NCBI GenBank assembly: GCA_039931555.1
Contig: JBDTRP010000154.1
Location: 81,787 to 145,786 of the forward strand
DNA from: JAENVT01 sp039931555
GTDB taxonomy: Bacteria > Actinomycetota > Acidimicrobiia > Acidimicrobiales > Ilumatobacteraceae
Reading direction: 5' to 3'
DNA: 64,000 bases
The notes beneath the pieces are model-generated. The model saw nothing but the letters and a program-made list of their open reading frames with translations, was not told where the DNA came from and did no database searches. Below, piece by piece: positions 17,087 to 25,162 of the stretch. Each line of letters opens with the position of its first letter. Positions within the stretch are counted from its first letter, which is position 1. The translations under genes were made by a program, and so were the position numbers.

Positions 17087-17554
17087 GTGACATCGACACA
17101 CGACCCGACGCCCGGCTTCTTGATGTGGAGGCTGACGATGAAGTGGCAGGCCGCCGTCGACCGAGCCGTGGCCCCTCTCGGGTTGACGAATGCGCAGTAC
17201 TCGCTGCTCGCATCGCTGCGAGGCCTGAGTCGCGACGGCATCCGGCCGAGCCAGCGCCAACTCGCCGACCACATCGGTCTCGACGCGATCTTCGTCTCCA
17301 AGCTCATCGCTGCCCTCGAGCGCGGCGGTCTCGTGCAACGCGCGCAACACCCGTCCGACTCACGTGCCGTGGAGCTGACCCTGACCGAGATCGGCACCGC
17401 GGTGATCGACCGGGCGATCGTCACCGTGCTCGCGCTGCAGGAACAGCTGACCGAACCGCTCGGGGGCCTGCACAGCAAGCAGACCAAGCAGTTCACCAAT
17501 GCCTTGCAGCGACTGCTCGCTGCAACGTCACCGACGAAAGGAAGTCCCCCATGA
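17087..17554 (+). CDS. MarR-family transcriptional regulator
   Basis: A 155-residue regulator starting at GTG 17087. The N-terminal stretch DPTPGFLMWRLTMKWQAAVDRAVAPLGL is the dimerisation helix typical of the family. The winged helix covers about 50-110: RQLADHIGLDAIFVSKLIAALERGGLV and the wing QHPSDSRAVELTLTEIG. The stop codon overlaps the ATG of a small MarR-like protein (ATGA), and two more overlapping genes follow. An operator-like palindrome sits over its promoter, which suggests autoregulation. The inducing ligand is unknown. Confidence 0.9.
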   Translation: MTSTHDPTPGFLMWRLTMKWQAAVDRAVAPLGLTNAQYSLLASLRGLSRDGIRPSQRQLADHIGLDAIFVSKLIAALERGGLVQRAQHPSDSRAVELTLTEIGTAVIDRAIVTVLALQEQLTEPLGGLHSKQTKQFTNALQRLLAATSPTKGSPP

Positions 17555-17856
17555 CCCAACCAGCAACCCTCAACGGCCAAGTCATCGGCCAGGCGGAACG
17601 CACCACTCGGGCAGTGCTCGAAGTGCTGCTCGCCGAGACCGACACGGCCTTCACCAACTGGGTCGCGCTCAACCTCGTCGGCACGGTTCGGCTCACCGCC
17701 GATGGGCGCGCCAGGTACCAGCGGATCAGCGATGGGATCGCCGACATCACCCAACGGCTCTACCACAGCCTCCCAACCGATGATCTGGTGGTTGCCCGAC
17801 GCGTCCTCCAGACCCTCACCGAGCGCGCTCGCGCCGAGTTGGCCAACGCCTCGTGA
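17551..17856 (+). CDS. Small MarR-like protein apparently lacking the DNA-binding wing-helix
   Basis: A 101-residue protein, ATG 17551 overlapping the marR stop. From memory of the family, its first 45 residues (IGQAERTTRAVLEVLLAETD and WVALNLV) resemble the N-terminal helices of one MarR subfamily. Residues 48-101 (VRLTADGRARYQRI, LPTDDLVVARRVLQTLTERA) resemble that subfamily's wing end and C-terminal dimerisation helices. The roughly 40 residues expected in between, carrying the recognition helix, are absent. It may be a decayed paralogue or a dimerisation partner that modulates the upstream MarR. The reading frame is intact and coupled on both sides. The family assignment needs an alignment to confirm. 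Confidence 0.75.
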   Translation: MTQPATLNGQVIGQAERTTRAVLEVLLAETDTAFTNWVALNLVGTVRLTADGRARYQRISDGIADITQRLYHSLPTDDLVVARRVLQTLTERARAELANAS

Positions 17857-18377
17857 GCGATCAGATCGTCATCCGTCGCGCCGACGCGGATGCCACCACC
17901 GCCAGTGTCCTGGCCGACGTGCTGGTCGACTGCGTCGAAGGCGGCGCGTCGGTCGGCTTCATGTCGCCGCTCACTCACGATCGAGCCGAGGCGTTCTGGG
18001 TAGCCACGCTCGATGCAGCGGCACGCGGCGAACGAATCGTGTTGCTCGCCGAGGAAGCCAGTGGTGGTGCCATGATCGGGACCGTGCAAGTCATCTTGTC
18101 AGCGCCCGAGAACCAACCGCATCGCGGCGAGATCTCCAAGATGCTCGTGCATCGCCAAGCCAGAAGGCGAGGGGTGGCCGAAGCGCTGATGCGTGCGGCC
18201 GAGGCCGCGGCGCGAGACGCAGGCAAGTCATTGCTGGTGCTCGACACCGCCAGCGATTCCGCCGAGCGGCTCTACGACCGGCTGGGCTGGCATCGCGTCG
18301 GGTTGATCCCCGGGTACGCCCTGTGGCCCGAGGGTGGACTGGTCGACACGATCGTCTTCTACAAGGAGCTCGCATGA
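17853..18377 (+). CDS. GNAT-family N-acetyltransferase
   Basis: A 174-residue acetyltransferase with a GTG start overlapping the previous stop (GTGA). The acetyl-CoA loop is visible as QARRRGVAEALMRAAE (R/Q-x-x-G-x-G/A type). It is preceded by GEISKMLVH (beta-4) and followed by LVLDTASDSAERLYDRLGWHRVG (motif B). The layout resembles small-molecule or antibiotic acetyltransferases rather than ribosomal RimI enzymes. As the third gene of the marR operon it may detoxify the compound sensed by MarR; this is inference. Its stop overlaps the next gene's ATG. Confidence 0.9.
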   Translation: MSDQIVIRRADADATTASVLADVLVDCVEGGASVGFMSPLTHDRAEAFWVATLDAAARGERIVLLAEEASGGAMIGTVQVILSAPENQPHRGEISKMLVHRQARRRGVAEALMRAAEAAARDAGKSLLVLDTASDSAERLYDRLGWHRVGLIPGYALWPEGGLVDTIVFYKELA

Positions 18378-19180
18378 CCCTCGAGACCTGGGCCTTCTGT
18401 GGCGTGCATCCCGACGCGCCAAATGCCGCGCGGGCGGTGCGCACGTTGGCGACGAAGGCAGGCATCGACGCGACCTTCGGGCCGTGCATGCCCCCCGACT
18501 GGGCCACCTACCACCCCGCGGAGCCGGGCGCCCGGTATGTGGACCCCGAGACCTACCTCCGGCTCGTCATCCTCAATGCCGGCGAGGGCATGAAGACCGT
18601 CGTGTACGAGGCCCGGCTGTGGTCGACCGACCCGACGGTTCGCCAAGAGGCGATCGACTTCTGGTCACCGCACCTGCAGTGGATCCGGGCGTTCGACATG
18701 GGCGACGAGTTCGATCCCGCCGGCGCCGACTGGGAGGTGCTCGTCGGGCGCTGGCGCATCATGATCGACCAGGTGATCCCGGCAACCGGGATCGGGCCGT
18801 TCACCAACCACCTTCCGTACGCCGAGGTGCTGTCGAAGGCGCTCGTCGACATGCCCGAACAGCACGCACACCTCAGCTTCGACTCGTACGACGAGCCGAC
18901 AGCGATCGCCTTGACCGCCGAGTTCAACGACCAGGTCAACCATCTGATGGTCGCCGTCAACGCACTGAAGCATGGCGCCTACTCCCCCACTGCGAGCAGG
19001 ATCACCCGCCACATGCAGAACCTGCGTGCGGTAGGCGCCGACAGCTTCTTGATCTTCGGTGGCGCGACCCCCTACAACGCCGACCTCACACCCGACCTCA
19101 CCTTCGGCCAGACGTCACTGATCAACCGACTCGGCACCGCCACCATGTGGGCCACCGCCGTCCTCCGCGGCGCCCAGTAA
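18374..19180 (+). CDS. Conserved-looking protein of unknown function, last gene of the marR operon
   Basis: A 268-residue soluble protein, ATG 18374 coupled to the GNAT stop (ATGA). I do not recognise the family. It has no signal peptide or membrane segment. Alternating strand and helix segments (WAFCGVHPD, KTVVYEARLWS, HLQWIRAFDMGDEFDP, HAHLSFDSYDEP, DSFLIFGG) are compatible with a TIM-barrel-like fold. Acidic residues in FDMGDEFD and FDSYDEP could be catalytic as in glycoside hydrolases, but this is only a visual impression. Its place with a MarR pair and an acetyltransferase suggests a role in metabolite modification. Confidence 0.8.
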   Translation: MTLETWAFCGVHPDAPNAARAVRTLATKAGIDATFGPCMPPDWATYHPAEPGARYVDPETYLRLVILNAGEGMKTVVYEARLWSTDPTVRQEAIDFWSPHLQWIRAFDMGDEFDPAGADWEVLVGRWRIMIDQVIPATGIGPFTNHLPYAEVLSKALVDMPEQHAHLSFDSYDEPTAIALTAEFNDQVNHLMVAVNALKHGAYSPTASRITRHMQNLRAVGADSFLIFGGATPYNADLTPDLTFGQTSLINRLGTATMWATAVLRGAQ

Positions 19181-19236
19181 CTCTGTCCCTCACAGTCCGG
19201 GTCTGCGGCCCGGCCGGATTCCCACACGCTCGGCTG

Positions 19237-19635
19237 TCAACGCTTTGTGCGTGTCTGGATCACGTGTCGGAGACGGGCGGTGATCTCGTCGAGATCAGGG
19301 TTCGACGATGCGATCCAGATGACGAGTCCGTAGACGTCATCGTTGGATGCGCGTGAGGCCCTGATGCCGTTGACTTCGAGGAACACCGCGGCTGCGAGCC
19401 AGCCGAGTCGCTTGTTGCCGTCGACGAGGGCATGGTTGTTGACGATCGACTGGAGGAGTGCAGCTCCCTTGGTGATCAGATCCGGGTAGGCGTCTTGTCC
19501 GAACGCGGTGGTTTGGGGCCGAGCTGCGGCGGAGCCGAGGAGGCCGATGTCTCGGATGGGCGGCTGGTCGCCGAGCAGCGTGCGAGCAAGAGCGATGAGG
19601 TCGTCGAGATCGAGGTATTCGACGGGATCGCTCAT
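19237..19635 (-). CDS. doc: Doc-type toxin (Fic/Doc fold)
   Basis: A 132-residue Doc-like protein. The active-site motif is HALVDGNKRLGW (His68 to Trp79), matching the Doc form HxFx(D/N)GNKR with Leu in place of Phe. In phage P1, Doc phosphorylates EF-Tu and stops translation. The ATG overlaps the stop of the upstream ribbon-helix-helix antitoxin gene (ATGA), the usual antitoxin-first order. The antitoxin here is not Phd but an RHH protein, a pairing seen in some other Doc modules. The toxin appears intact. Confidence 0.9.
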   Translation of the reverse strand: MSDPVEYLDLDDLIALARTLLGDQPPIRDIGLLGSAAARPQTTAFGQDAYPDLITKGAALLQSIVNNHALVDGNKRLGWLAAAVFLEVNGIRASRASNDDVYGLVIWIASSNPDLDEITARLRHVIQTRTKR

Positions 19636-19835
19636 TCGCCGAGACGGCGGAGGGCGTCGGCGTGTGATTCGGTGATCAATGTGGTTGCGGCGCTGACGCG
19701 CTCGCGGTGTTGTCCGCGAGCAACGAACTCACGGACAGCTCGGCGGGCGGCCTCTTGCATGGAGATGCCTTCAGCGTCGGCTCGTTCACGGAGTGCCAGT
19801 TGCTCGCTGTCGGTGAGGCGAAGGGTCATAGCCAT
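19632..19835 (-). CDS. Ribbon-helix-helix antitoxin partner of Doc
   Basis: A 67-residue protein starting at ATG 19835. The N-terminus AMTLRLTDSEQLALRERADAEG fits the beta-strand and first helix of an RHH fold. The second helix (ISMQEAARRAVREFV) is followed by a C-terminal tail that would bind the toxin. RHH antitoxins repress their own operon. A 17-base inverted repeat at 19845-19861, ten bases upstream of the start, is a good operator candidate. It overlaps the doc start codon by four bases. Confidence 0.85.
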   Translation of the reverse strand: MAMTLRLTDSEQLALRERADAEGISMQEAARRAVREFVARGQHRERVSAATTLITESHADALRRLGE

Positions 19836-19844
19836 GGCGAGAAT

Positions 19845-19861
19845 GGTATCAGTTCGATACC
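19845..19861 (-). promoter_or_regulatory. Operator-like inverted repeat upstream of the RHH-doc operon
   Basis: GGTATC and GATACC form perfect 6-base arms around a 5-base spacer, ten bases upstream of the antitoxin ATG. Its position and symmetry suit autorepression by the RHH protein. Confidence 0.6.
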
Positions 19862-19935
19862 GCGCAAGGCCCGTCTTGCGGTATGCGTTGCCGACTACGC
19901 GTAGCGTGTGCTTCGCTGCGGGGGCGGCGTCTGGC

Positions 19936-21090
19936 TCACGCGCTGGACTCGAGCGTGCTCAGACCATCGACGACTGCGTCGATTCGCAGTGATTGAAGCG
20001 ACGAGGGGTCGTTTCCGAGCGTGCCGCTCCAGAAGTCACTCGTCGACGCTCGAACGATCGTCGTCCACTTGCTCTGGTCGTTCTCATAGGGCGAGCCGTG
20101 GTCGGCGCCGAGCAACGTCACGAACCACTTCGGGCCGGCGAGTTGCGGATAGACAGCCGCGTCCAGGGCGATGTTCAACGTCTTGTCGGCATCGCCGTGC
20201 ACGATGAGGATCGGCAGCGGGCGGCTGAAGTCGTTGTGGTCAGGGTCGATGAAGATCAAGCCGGCCAGGATGACGACGGCCTTGATGCGCTGATCGCGGC
20301 AGCAATCGGCGAACGTGAGGGCGTAGGTGGTCGCGGCGCCGAACGAGTGGCCGGCGACGCCGATGCGATCGGCATCGATGCGACCGAACAACGGTGACTT
20401 GTCGTCGCCGTTCAGGCCGAGCACCTGGTCGATCACGAAGGACACGTCCTTGGGTTGGTTGACGCCGTCGAACAGATTGGTCTCGGCGTTGGCCGCCTGG
20501 TGGTTCGTCAGCGGGAATGCCGGTAGTGCGACCACGTACCCGAGGCGGGCCCATATACCGGAGAGCACGGTGTAGTCCTTCGGCGTCCCACCAATTCCGT
20601 GCGACATCACGATCAGCGGGAACGGTCCCGGCCCATGTGGGTACACGATCGTGGTCTCGATGGTGCGGCTCGCCAGCTGCGGCCCCTCGAGGGGTACCGT
20701 CGGTCGCGACGTGTCGACAAACGTCTCCGACATCGTCACTGTCTCGAACGGCGCAGTCGGGAGATCCGTCGTCGGCGAACCAGTGTCGGCGGGCACGGTG
20801 TCAACCACCGCGGCAGCGGTTGTCTCGACATCGGTCGATGGCGCCGACGTGGCGGAGGCCGGCGACGTAGGTACCGGAGCACTCGCGGCGGGCGCGACCG
20901 TGGTGGTCGCGGCCGTCTTGGCATCGCTACCGCATGCCGCCGCCAAAACGGCGAGCGCCGCAACTGCACACGCTGTCTTGCTCCAGCTCCTCAGCGCTAG
21001 CTGGCGACACGTCACATTTCGATGCCACGCTGCGGGGGGTTGCGGGGCGGCGTCTGCGATATGCATCCGATCGGTAACCGGCTGATTCAT
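19936..21090 (-). CDS. Alpha/beta hydrolase lipoprotein (esterase/PAF-acetylhydrolase-like)
   Basis: A 384-residue exported hydrolase. From ATG 21090 the lipobox LAAAC puts the lipidated Cys at residue 53, so the cytosolic N-terminus is unusually long; a GTG at 21015 would give a normal 28-residue signal. A Thr/Ala/Pro-rich linker of about 90 residues follows. The catalytic domain shows the oxyanion segment VMSHGIGGTP, the nucleophile elbow GVAGHSFGAATTY, an Asp in LIVHGDADKTL and a His in LLGADHGSP, giving a full Ser-Asp-His triad. The fold resembles dienelactone hydrolase, chlorophyllase or PAF acetylhydrolase. The substrate is unknown. Confidence 0.88.
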   Translation of the reverse strand: MNQPVTDRMHIADAAPQPPAAWHRNVTCRQLALRSWSKTACAVAALAVLAAACGSDAKTAATTTVAPAASAPVPTSPASATSAPSTDVETTAAAVVDTVPADTGSPTTDLPTAPFETVTMSETFVDTSRPTVPLEGPQLASRTIETTIVYPHGPGPFPLIVMSHGIGGTPKDYTVLSGIWARLGYVVALPAFPLTNHQAANAETNLFDGVNQPKDVSFVIDQVLGLNGDDKSPLFGRIDADRIGVAGHSFGAATTYALTFADCCRDQRIKAVVILAGLIFIDPDHNDFSRPLPILIVHGDADKTLNIALDAAVYPQLAGPKWFVTLLGADHGSPYENDQSKWTTIVRASTSDFWSGTLGNDPSSLQSLRIDAVVDGLSTLESSA

Positions 21091-21243
21091 GGTGCGCCCT
21101 TCGTTGATTGATCGGCGTCGGTGATGGCACACGGGCGGGCCGGCTGACCACTCAGGTGGCGGAGACGATAGCCCAGGTGAACTGGCCGCCACGTACGCCT
21201 CTCGTACCGACGTCACTCGGTGCCGGGCTAGGGTTCGGCGCGT

Positions 21244-21909
21244 ATGTGGCCTCTGATCGCCGCACTGGCGGTGCTCGGTCTCAGTGCCAACGAGCCGAGT
21301 GCTTTGTTGGTTGTGCTGGTGGTGTTGCGGTCAGGACGCAACCGAGGTGTCGCTTTCGTCATCGGGTGGGTCACCGCGTTGACCCTCGTCGCCGCTGGCG
21401 CAGGTTTCGTGGTCCGCCTCGGTCTCGGTCCGAGGCCCGGCGGGCCGAGACGAGTCACACTCATCATCGAGCTCGTGATCGGCGTGGCGCTCGTCGGTTG
21501 GTCTGCGTGGTACTGGCTTCACAGCCGGGGACGTGTGAACTCCGTCGAGGTGCCCAAGTACCTGGCCCGGCTGACGTCGATCAGCGTGATTCCCGCGTTC
21601 TTCGCAGGCGTGATCGCTTGCACGTACCCTCCCGCGATCGTCGCTGGGACCACGCTGCTCCGCTCGCACGCGTCGACGGGGGGCCGCGTCGCAGGTCTGG
21701 CAACATTCGTCATCGTTGGAACACTCATGGTCGCCCTCCCCGTTGTCGGCACCTACGTTTCACCAGCGTGGGCGGCCAGCCGATCCGACCGCCTGTTCAA
21801 CTGGACGTTGCGGCACCGACGAACCCTGCTGGTCACGATCCTGACTGTGGTGGGCCTCCTCATCGCGCTGCGAGCCCTCCTTCACCTGACGCACGTACGC
21901 CACAACTGA
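21244..21909 (+). CDS. GAP/Sap-like six-helix membrane protein
   Basis: A 221-residue integral membrane protein with about six hydrophobic segments (near 2-28, 34-58, 74-92, 112-134, 145-168 and 196-215). The pattern resembles the actinobacterial GAP family (Sap, related to LysE-type exporters), known in mycobacteria for glycopeptidolipid export. That assignment rests on overall hydropathy and the N-terminal ANEPSALLVVLVVL segment. No lipid biosynthesis genes are nearby. The ATG at 21244 lies nine bases after a possible -10 box TAGGGT, so the message may have almost no leader. Confidence 0.75.
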   Translation: MWPLIAALAVLGLSANEPSALLVVLVVLRSGRNRGVAFVIGWVTALTLVAAGAGFVVRLGLGPRPGGPRRVTLIIELVIGVALVGWSAWYWLHSRGRVNSVEVPKYLARLTSISVIPAFFAGVIACTYPPAIVAGTTLLRSHASTGGRVAGLATFVIVGTLMVALPVVGTYVSPAWAASRSDRLFNWTLRHRRTLLVTILTVVGLLIALRALLHLTHVRHN

Positions 21910-22555
21910 CGGCACTGAATGAGACACCGGGCGCTTCATGGCCCTGAGTGTGTCGGCGGCCAACAGGTTCTGCCCAACGGCGGCCACTTGCGACTGCCCA
22001 CACACAGCCACTTGACCGCGTGGCGTGGCCGAGATCGGCTGGAGGCATGGGGCCAATTCAGCGCCGGCTGGACGTATCTGGACCCTCGACCGGACGGGGT
22101 CTCGGAGGTTGCTGAGCAGTTGGTGTCAGCGCCGAACGCCGGCTCGGAGCGGTGTCTCGGCGAGCCAGTCGCGCATCTCATTGGGCGCGAGTTCGGTACT
22201 CCCAGTACCCGAATCGAACCCGTTGAACCTGGTTGGGTGCGCCGTGAGTACCAGCAATACCGAAATCGCGCCCGACGAGTCCCCCGCGCGATGGCGCGCG
22301 CGATCCGATCGGCGCTTCAGCGCCTGGGGTACTTCCACCAACGCCGTACCGATCATCCTTGCGGCAGGTTCACCCTCGGCTTGCTCGGGGATGTTCGCGC
22401 AGAGCCACAGAGCCTTGGTGTACCACGCAGCACGCTCGCTCACGGTCCGAGGCTGGCGGCCGCCATTTGGACAGAATCTGGTGGCCACTGACAGGCGTGC
22501 CTGGTGTGGGAGGGTGGGTGCGGGTGGCACGACCGTGTGGCCGGGGAGGTGTGAT
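21910..22555. other. Intergenic region with palindromic repeat copy B, no confident gene
   Basis: Nothing here has convincing coding character. It contains the repeat at 22183-22276. A minus-strand frame across 22126-22530 includes a helix-like stretch (SERAAWYTKALWLCANIP) that might be a decayed gene end, but it runs through the repeat and has no ribosome site. Confidence 0.6.
22183..22276 (+). repeat. Dispersed palindromic element, copy B (full length)
   Basis: It is 94 bp, exactly the same length as 11119-11212 of copy A and alignable without gaps. Shared blocks include GGGCGCGA, CGAACCCGTTGA and the terminal CCGAAATCGCGCCCGAC. The ends are inverted repeats of each other. Base changes in one arm versus the other are frequent in the loop-proximal part, while the outermost 20 bases are conserved. 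Confidence 0.8.
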
Positions 22556-23947
22556 GTGACTCGGGTCGTGATTGCGGGAGGTGGGTTTGCGGGCCTGGGT
22601 GCAGCGTTGTTCCTGGCACGTCGAGGTCATGCCGTGACGGTGGTCGAGCGTGACGGTGCGCCCCCGGAGGGAACGCCGTCTGACGACGTTGACCGGTGGC
22701 GGCATCCCGGTGCTCCGCAAGCGCGCCAGTCGCATGCGTTGCTCGGTCGGGCACGGCGGATTCTGGTCGACGAGGCCCCTGATGTGGTTGCGTCTCTGCT
22801 CGCCCGTGGCATCAGGGAGATCCCTGTGGTGGTCGGTGCGGGCAGGCTTGATGAGCAGATGCTGTTGAGTCGACGTCTCGTCGCGGAGGCTGAGCTCCGA
22901 AGGATCGTCGCCCGCGAGGCCGGAGTCACGCTCTTGGACGACGACGCCGTCGTGGGGCTTCATGCGTCGACAGCGGGCACTGTGCCGGTGGTGACGGGCG
23001 CGCATCTGCGGTCTGGCACACGCCTTGACGCTGATCTCGTCGTCGATGCCAGCGGTCGTCGTTCCGCGCTGCCGGAATGGTTCGCCCGGGCCGGACTTCG
23101 TGCGCCCGTTGAGGAGCGGCAAGATTGCGGGTTCTTCTACCTGACTCGTTTCTACGGCGTGAAGCCCGGGCGCGAGACCCCGGTCAGCAGGATCCCAGCG
23201 TCAGTCGCGCTCGACTACGCGACCGTCTTCGCTCTCGGTGCGGACAACGACACGTTCTCTTTGACGGTGACGTTGTCCGTCAACGATCCGTATCGCCAAG
23301 CTCTGCGAGACCAGAATCGCTTCGAGGCCTTCCTGCACGCCGTTCCCCACTCTGCACCGTGGACACGCGTCGGCGTGCCGATCAGTGACATCTCGATGAT
23401 GTCGAGGATCGAGAACCGGCGCCGTCGCATCACGACCAGCGACGGTCCGATGGTCGGCGGCATCGTGGCGATCGGAGACGCTGCACTGCACACCAATCCG
23501 ACGCTCGGACGTGGGATCTCGATGGGGCTGATGCATGCCCAACAGCTCGCCAGGGTCGCCCACCTCGCGCCCGACGATCCGGTCGGCTTCGTCGAAACGT
23601 TCTCGGCGTGGACAGATGATCATCTCGGCGTCTGGTACGACACGCAGGTCGCTGCAGATGCCACCACCCTCGACCGGCTCGCGGCGGGAATCCGCGGGGA
23701 ACGCTTCGAACCGCCCGACACTCCGGCGTCCCGATTCGCGGCCGCGGCGTTCCTGTGCGCGTCGCACGACGAGGTCGTCGGCGCCGCGGTCGCGAGGATG
23801 GCTCATCTCTTCGCTCCGCCGGCAGAAGCGTTCGGCGAAGCACTGGTCGCCTCCCGGGTCAACGAGTTCATCGCCGGTGGAGCGTCTCTCCGTCGCCCTC
23901 CAGACGTTCCGAACCGAAAGGCCTTCGAAGTCCTCGTCACCGCATGA
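22556..23947 (+). CDS. FAD-dependent monooxygenase/oxidoreductase (PHBH-fold)
   Basis: A 463-residue flavoprotein. GTG 22556 has GGGGAGG six bases upstream, and the protein begins directly with the Rossmann motif VVIAGGGFAGLGAALFLARRGHAVTVVERDG. A second FAD motif is GGIVAIGDAALHTNPTLGRGISMGL (the GD motif of PHBH-type hydroxylases), and LDADLVVDASGRRS is the central strand. It resembles putative geranylgeranyl-reductase/halogenase-like oxidoreductases, but the Trp-rich halogenase motif is absent, so it is better called a monooxygenase-like protein. It is flanked by repeat copies B and C and has no co-directional partner, so it may be a single-gene acquisition. Confidence 0.88.
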   Translation: MTRVVIAGGGFAGLGAALFLARRGHAVTVVERDGAPPEGTPSDDVDRWRHPGAPQARQSHALLGRARRILVDEAPDVVASLLARGIREIPVVVGAGRLDEQMLLSRRLVAEAELRRIVAREAGVTLLDDDAVVGLHASTAGTVPVVTGAHLRSGTRLDADLVVDASGRRSALPEWFARAGLRAPVEERQDCGFFYLTRFYGVKPGRETPVSRIPASVALDYATVFALGADNDTFSLTVTLSVNDPYRQALRDQNRFEAFLHAVPHSAPWTRVGVPISDISMMSRIENRRRRITTSDGPMVGGIVAIGDAALHTNPTLGRGISMGLMHAQQLARVAHLAPDDPVGFVETFSAWTDDHLGVWYDTQVAADATTLDRLAAGIRGERFEPPDTPASRFAAAAFLCASHDEVVGAAVARMAHLFAPPAEAFGEALVASRVNEFIAGGASLRRPPDVPNRKAFEVLVTA

Positions 23948-24067
23948 CGGGTTCCAACACCCGGCCTGCTCAGGTGATGAGCTGCACCTTCGCGTCCCGC
24001 ATCACATGCCCCGCTCGACTGCCGTGAAGGTGCGTACCGGCCGATCGGCACCGGCCCCGGCACCTCG

Positions 24068-24120
24068 TCGGGTTCGATTTCGGTACTCCCGGTACCGAAA
24101 TCGAACCCGTTGAGCGTGGT
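24068..24120 (+). repeat. Dispersed palindromic element, copy C (half copy forming a perfect hairpin)
   Basis: This matches the left half of copies A and B. It contains an 18-base perfect inverted repeat, 24069-24086 against 24092-24109, around the loop TCCCG, so RNA or single-stranded DNA could fold into a very stable hairpin. It continues with GTTGAGCGTGG as in copy A and then diverges. It lies between convergent genes and may act as a terminator in both directions. Confidence 0.8.
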
Positions 24121-24163
24121 CGCGGGAGGGCATGGGCAGGGACAGCAACCGGCGACTGACTCG

Positions 24164-25162
24164 CTACGGCACGAGGATGTGGCGGGTGAACGTCTCCGGG
24201 TCGATGTTGGCTCCACACACGACCAGACCGACGGTACGGCCCTCGAGTCGCTGACGCAGCGGGTACATCAGCGCCGCGAGCGCCGCGGCGCCCGCCGGCT
24301 CGACGGCCAGCTTGGCAACACGGAACAGCAACCGCATGGCGTCGCGGATCTGATCGTCGTCGACCAGAACGATCTCGTCGACGAACTGTCGGTTGAGTGC
24401 GAACGAGTACGGCTCGCAACGCGGCGCGCCCAGCGAATCCGCGATGGTGCGCACGGCCTCGATCGCTTGGGGCGAGCCGGCCCTGAAGCTGCGGTTGAGG
24501 CTGTCGGCGCCCTCGGGCTCGACGACGTACACGGCAGTCGCCGGGCTCATCTGCTTCACGGCGCAGGCAACACCGCCCGTCAATCCCCCGCCCCCAGCGG
24601 CGACGATCACGGCGTCGAGCGTCGTGCCGGCCGCGGCAATCTGATCGATGAACTCCATGCCCACCGAGGCAGTGCCGAGCGCGGTCTTCGGACCTTCGTA
24701 GGGATGTACGAAGGTGCGACCCTCCTCGAGCTCGATCTGTTTGACCCGATCGAAGGCATCGTGCACGTTGTCCACCAGCACCACGTTGGCGCCGAACTCG
24801 CGACACACCTCCACGCGGAACGGGTTGGCGTTCTTCGGCATCACGACCGTCGCCGTCGAGCCGAGCATACGCGCCGAGTAGCCGAGGGAGATGGCATGGT
24901 TGCCGGCGGAGACTCCCGTCACGCCGCGCGCCAGCGCGGCAGCATCGAGATCGAGCATCACCGAGAGCGCACCGCGTGGCTTGAAACTGCCCGTTCGCTG
25001 GAACAGCTCCTCCTTCAACCAGACCCTGGTGGTCTCACCGACGGCAGCACTCAGCGCATCGTCGACCAGCCGGCGGATTGGCGTGGTGACGATCAAGTCG
25101 CCGAGTCGAGCGCGATTCCTGCGGATGGCCTCGACAGAGGGGGCCTCGACAAGCGTCGTCAC
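24164..25162 (-). CDS. PLP-dependent threonine/serine dehydratase-like enzyme
   Basis: A 332-residue fold-type II PLP enzyme. GTG 25162 overlaps the upstream stop (GTGA). The Schiff-base Lys is in TGSFKPRGA, the phosphate-binding glycine loop is AAGGGGLTGG and the substrate loop is SAGNHAISLGY. There is no C-terminal ACT domain, so it resembles the catabolic threonine dehydratase or serine racemase group rather than biosynthetic IlvA. The pairing with a Ddn-family protein has no obvious metabolic logic. Downstream lies repeat copy C. Confidence 0.9.
   Translation of the reverse strand: MTTLVEAPSVEAIRRNRARLGDLIVTTPIRRLVDDALSAAVGETTRVWLKEELFQRTGSFKPRGALSVMLDLDAAALARGVTGVSAGNHAISLGYSARMLGSTATVVMPKNANPFRVEVCREFGANVVLVDNVHDAFDRVKQIELEEGRTFVHPYEGPKTALGTASVGMEFIDQIAAAGTTLDAVIVAAGGGGLTGGVACAVKQMSPATAVYVVEPEGADSLNRSFRAGSPQAIEAVRTIADSLGAPRCEPYSFALNRQFVDEIVLVDDDQIRDAMRLLFRVAKLAVEPAGAAALAALMYPLRQRLEGRTVGLVVCGANIDPETFTRHILVP

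Noticed and set aside
22126..22530. Minus-strand open frame with helix-like text in the 21.9-22.5 kb gap
   Set aside because: It runs straight through repeat copy B, has no ribosome site and its composition is irregular; at most a decayed gene end.
22556..23947. Calling the flavin gene a tryptophan halogenase
   Set aside because: The GxGxxG and GD motifs fit many PHBH-type enzymes, but the halogenase WxWxIP motif is not present.
24068..24120. A tRNA-like T-arm (GGTTCGATT) in repeat copy C
   Set aside because: No acceptor, D or anticodon arms exist around it; the similarity comes from the hairpin of the repeat.
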